A stretch of 64,000 bases of DNA from Pteria penguin (lineage: Eukaryota; Mollusca; Bivalvia; Pterioida; Pteriidae), in contig CM068583.1 in assembly GCA_035048485.1 (NCBI GenBank), forward strand, positions 20,125,341 through 20,189,340, in the 5' to 3' direction. A model generated the notes under the pieces. It saw only the letters and a list, made by a program, of their open reading frames with translations, did no database searches and was not told the origin of the DNA. Numbering within the stretch: the stretch's first letter is position 1; the number at the start of each line of letters is the position of its first letter. Below are positions 63,688-64,000 of this stretch, in pieces. The translations under genes and the position numbers were made by a program.

Positions 63688-63920
63688 CACGGAGGCAGTA
63701 TAGCTCCGTGAATGAGGCGCTCGACTCATGACCAAGAGGTCCCGGGTTCGACTCCCGCCTTGGACACATCGATGTCGTGGTCCAGGTCCAGTGTCACGGT
63801 AGCATGTATATAAGAGATCACTCACTGCTTCGTGTGCATCCGTTGCAATGTGATGTCAGGCAGATGCCGTCACCATATAAGTAAAATAATCGTAGAGTGA
63901 CGTAAAACAATAATCAATTA
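63688..63920 (+). mobile_element. tRNA-derived SINE, plus orientation
   Basis: The tRNA-like head starts near GGAGGCAGTATAGCTCCGTG and has a B box GGTTCGACTCC at 63745-63755. The body shares GTCAGGCAGATGCCGTCACC and the GTGACGTAAAACAATAATCA tail with the two other SINEs of this window. The head differs from theirs, so it is a second subfamily. I see no clear flanking duplication. Confidence 0.8.
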
Positions 63921-64000
63921 GTATTAAAATATGTAATAATAATAAACTGAAAATATTTGGGGTTGTTTTTTGTATATTCAAAACATTTTTAACAGTATCC

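Larger units (their letters stand above)
61971..64000 (+). other. Start of intron 2 of the homeobox gene
   Basis: I looked for the helix-3 exon (VKIWFQNRR) downstream of 61970 and did not find it. The stretch holds two related SINEs, a 72-bp tandem array and otherwise unassigned DNA. Confidence 0.6.

Overview
The window is nuclear DNA of an animal, most likely a bivalve mollusc. It is AT-rich, its genes have many small exons with GT-AG introns, it carries tRNA-derived SINEs and Tigger-like and MITE-like transposon remnants, and several dispersed repeats are of kinds familiar to me from bivalve genomes. The species cannot be fixed from the sequence alone.

Three protein-coding genes are supported. 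(1) On the minus strand at the left edge lies the first coding exon of a gene running out of the window. It encodes a short N-terminus followed by one membrane segment and is best explained as EVC. (2) From 5.75 to 36.5 kb, plus strand, lies a complete EVC2/limbin orthologue. I could join 29 coding exons with consistent intron phases into a 1265-residue type I membrane protein: signal peptide, ectodomain, one membrane segment, long coiled coil and a basic tail with an EPIGE motif. (3) At the right edge, plus strand, are the first two coding exons of an NK-class homeobox gene, most like NK7. They hold an eh1/TN-type motif and homeodomain residues 1-44; helix 3 and the rest lie beyond the window.

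Genes 1 and 2 point away from each other, as EVC and EVC2 do in vertebrates. The two proteins act together at the base of the primary cilium in Hedgehog signalling, so the window seems to keep an ancient divergent gene pair in a mollusc.

Layout: 0-0.2 kb EVC exon; 0.2-5.7 kb shared divergent region with an old repeat, a SINE nested in it and a foldback MITE; 5.7-36.5 kb EVC2, whose introns hold several DNA-transposon remnants and two minisatellites (34 bp at 27.5-28.8 kb, 35 bp at 30.4-31.7 kb); 36.5-38.2 kb its 3' flank with poly(A) signals; 38.2-47.2 kb a 9-kb satellite of 66-bp units with multi-unit duplications; 47.2-57.9 kb mostly unassigned DNA with one weak minus-strand gene candidate and a 1.07-kb inverted-repeat element; 58.0-64.0 kb the homeobox gene start, with two SINEs in its second intron.

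The most unusual structures are the 34-bp minisatellite, which is an amplified exon-intron junction of EVC2 carrying many extra copies of its 5' splice site, and the 66-bp satellite, which stays open in reading frames on both strands. No CRISPR array, functional tRNA/rRNA gene or viral gene was seen.
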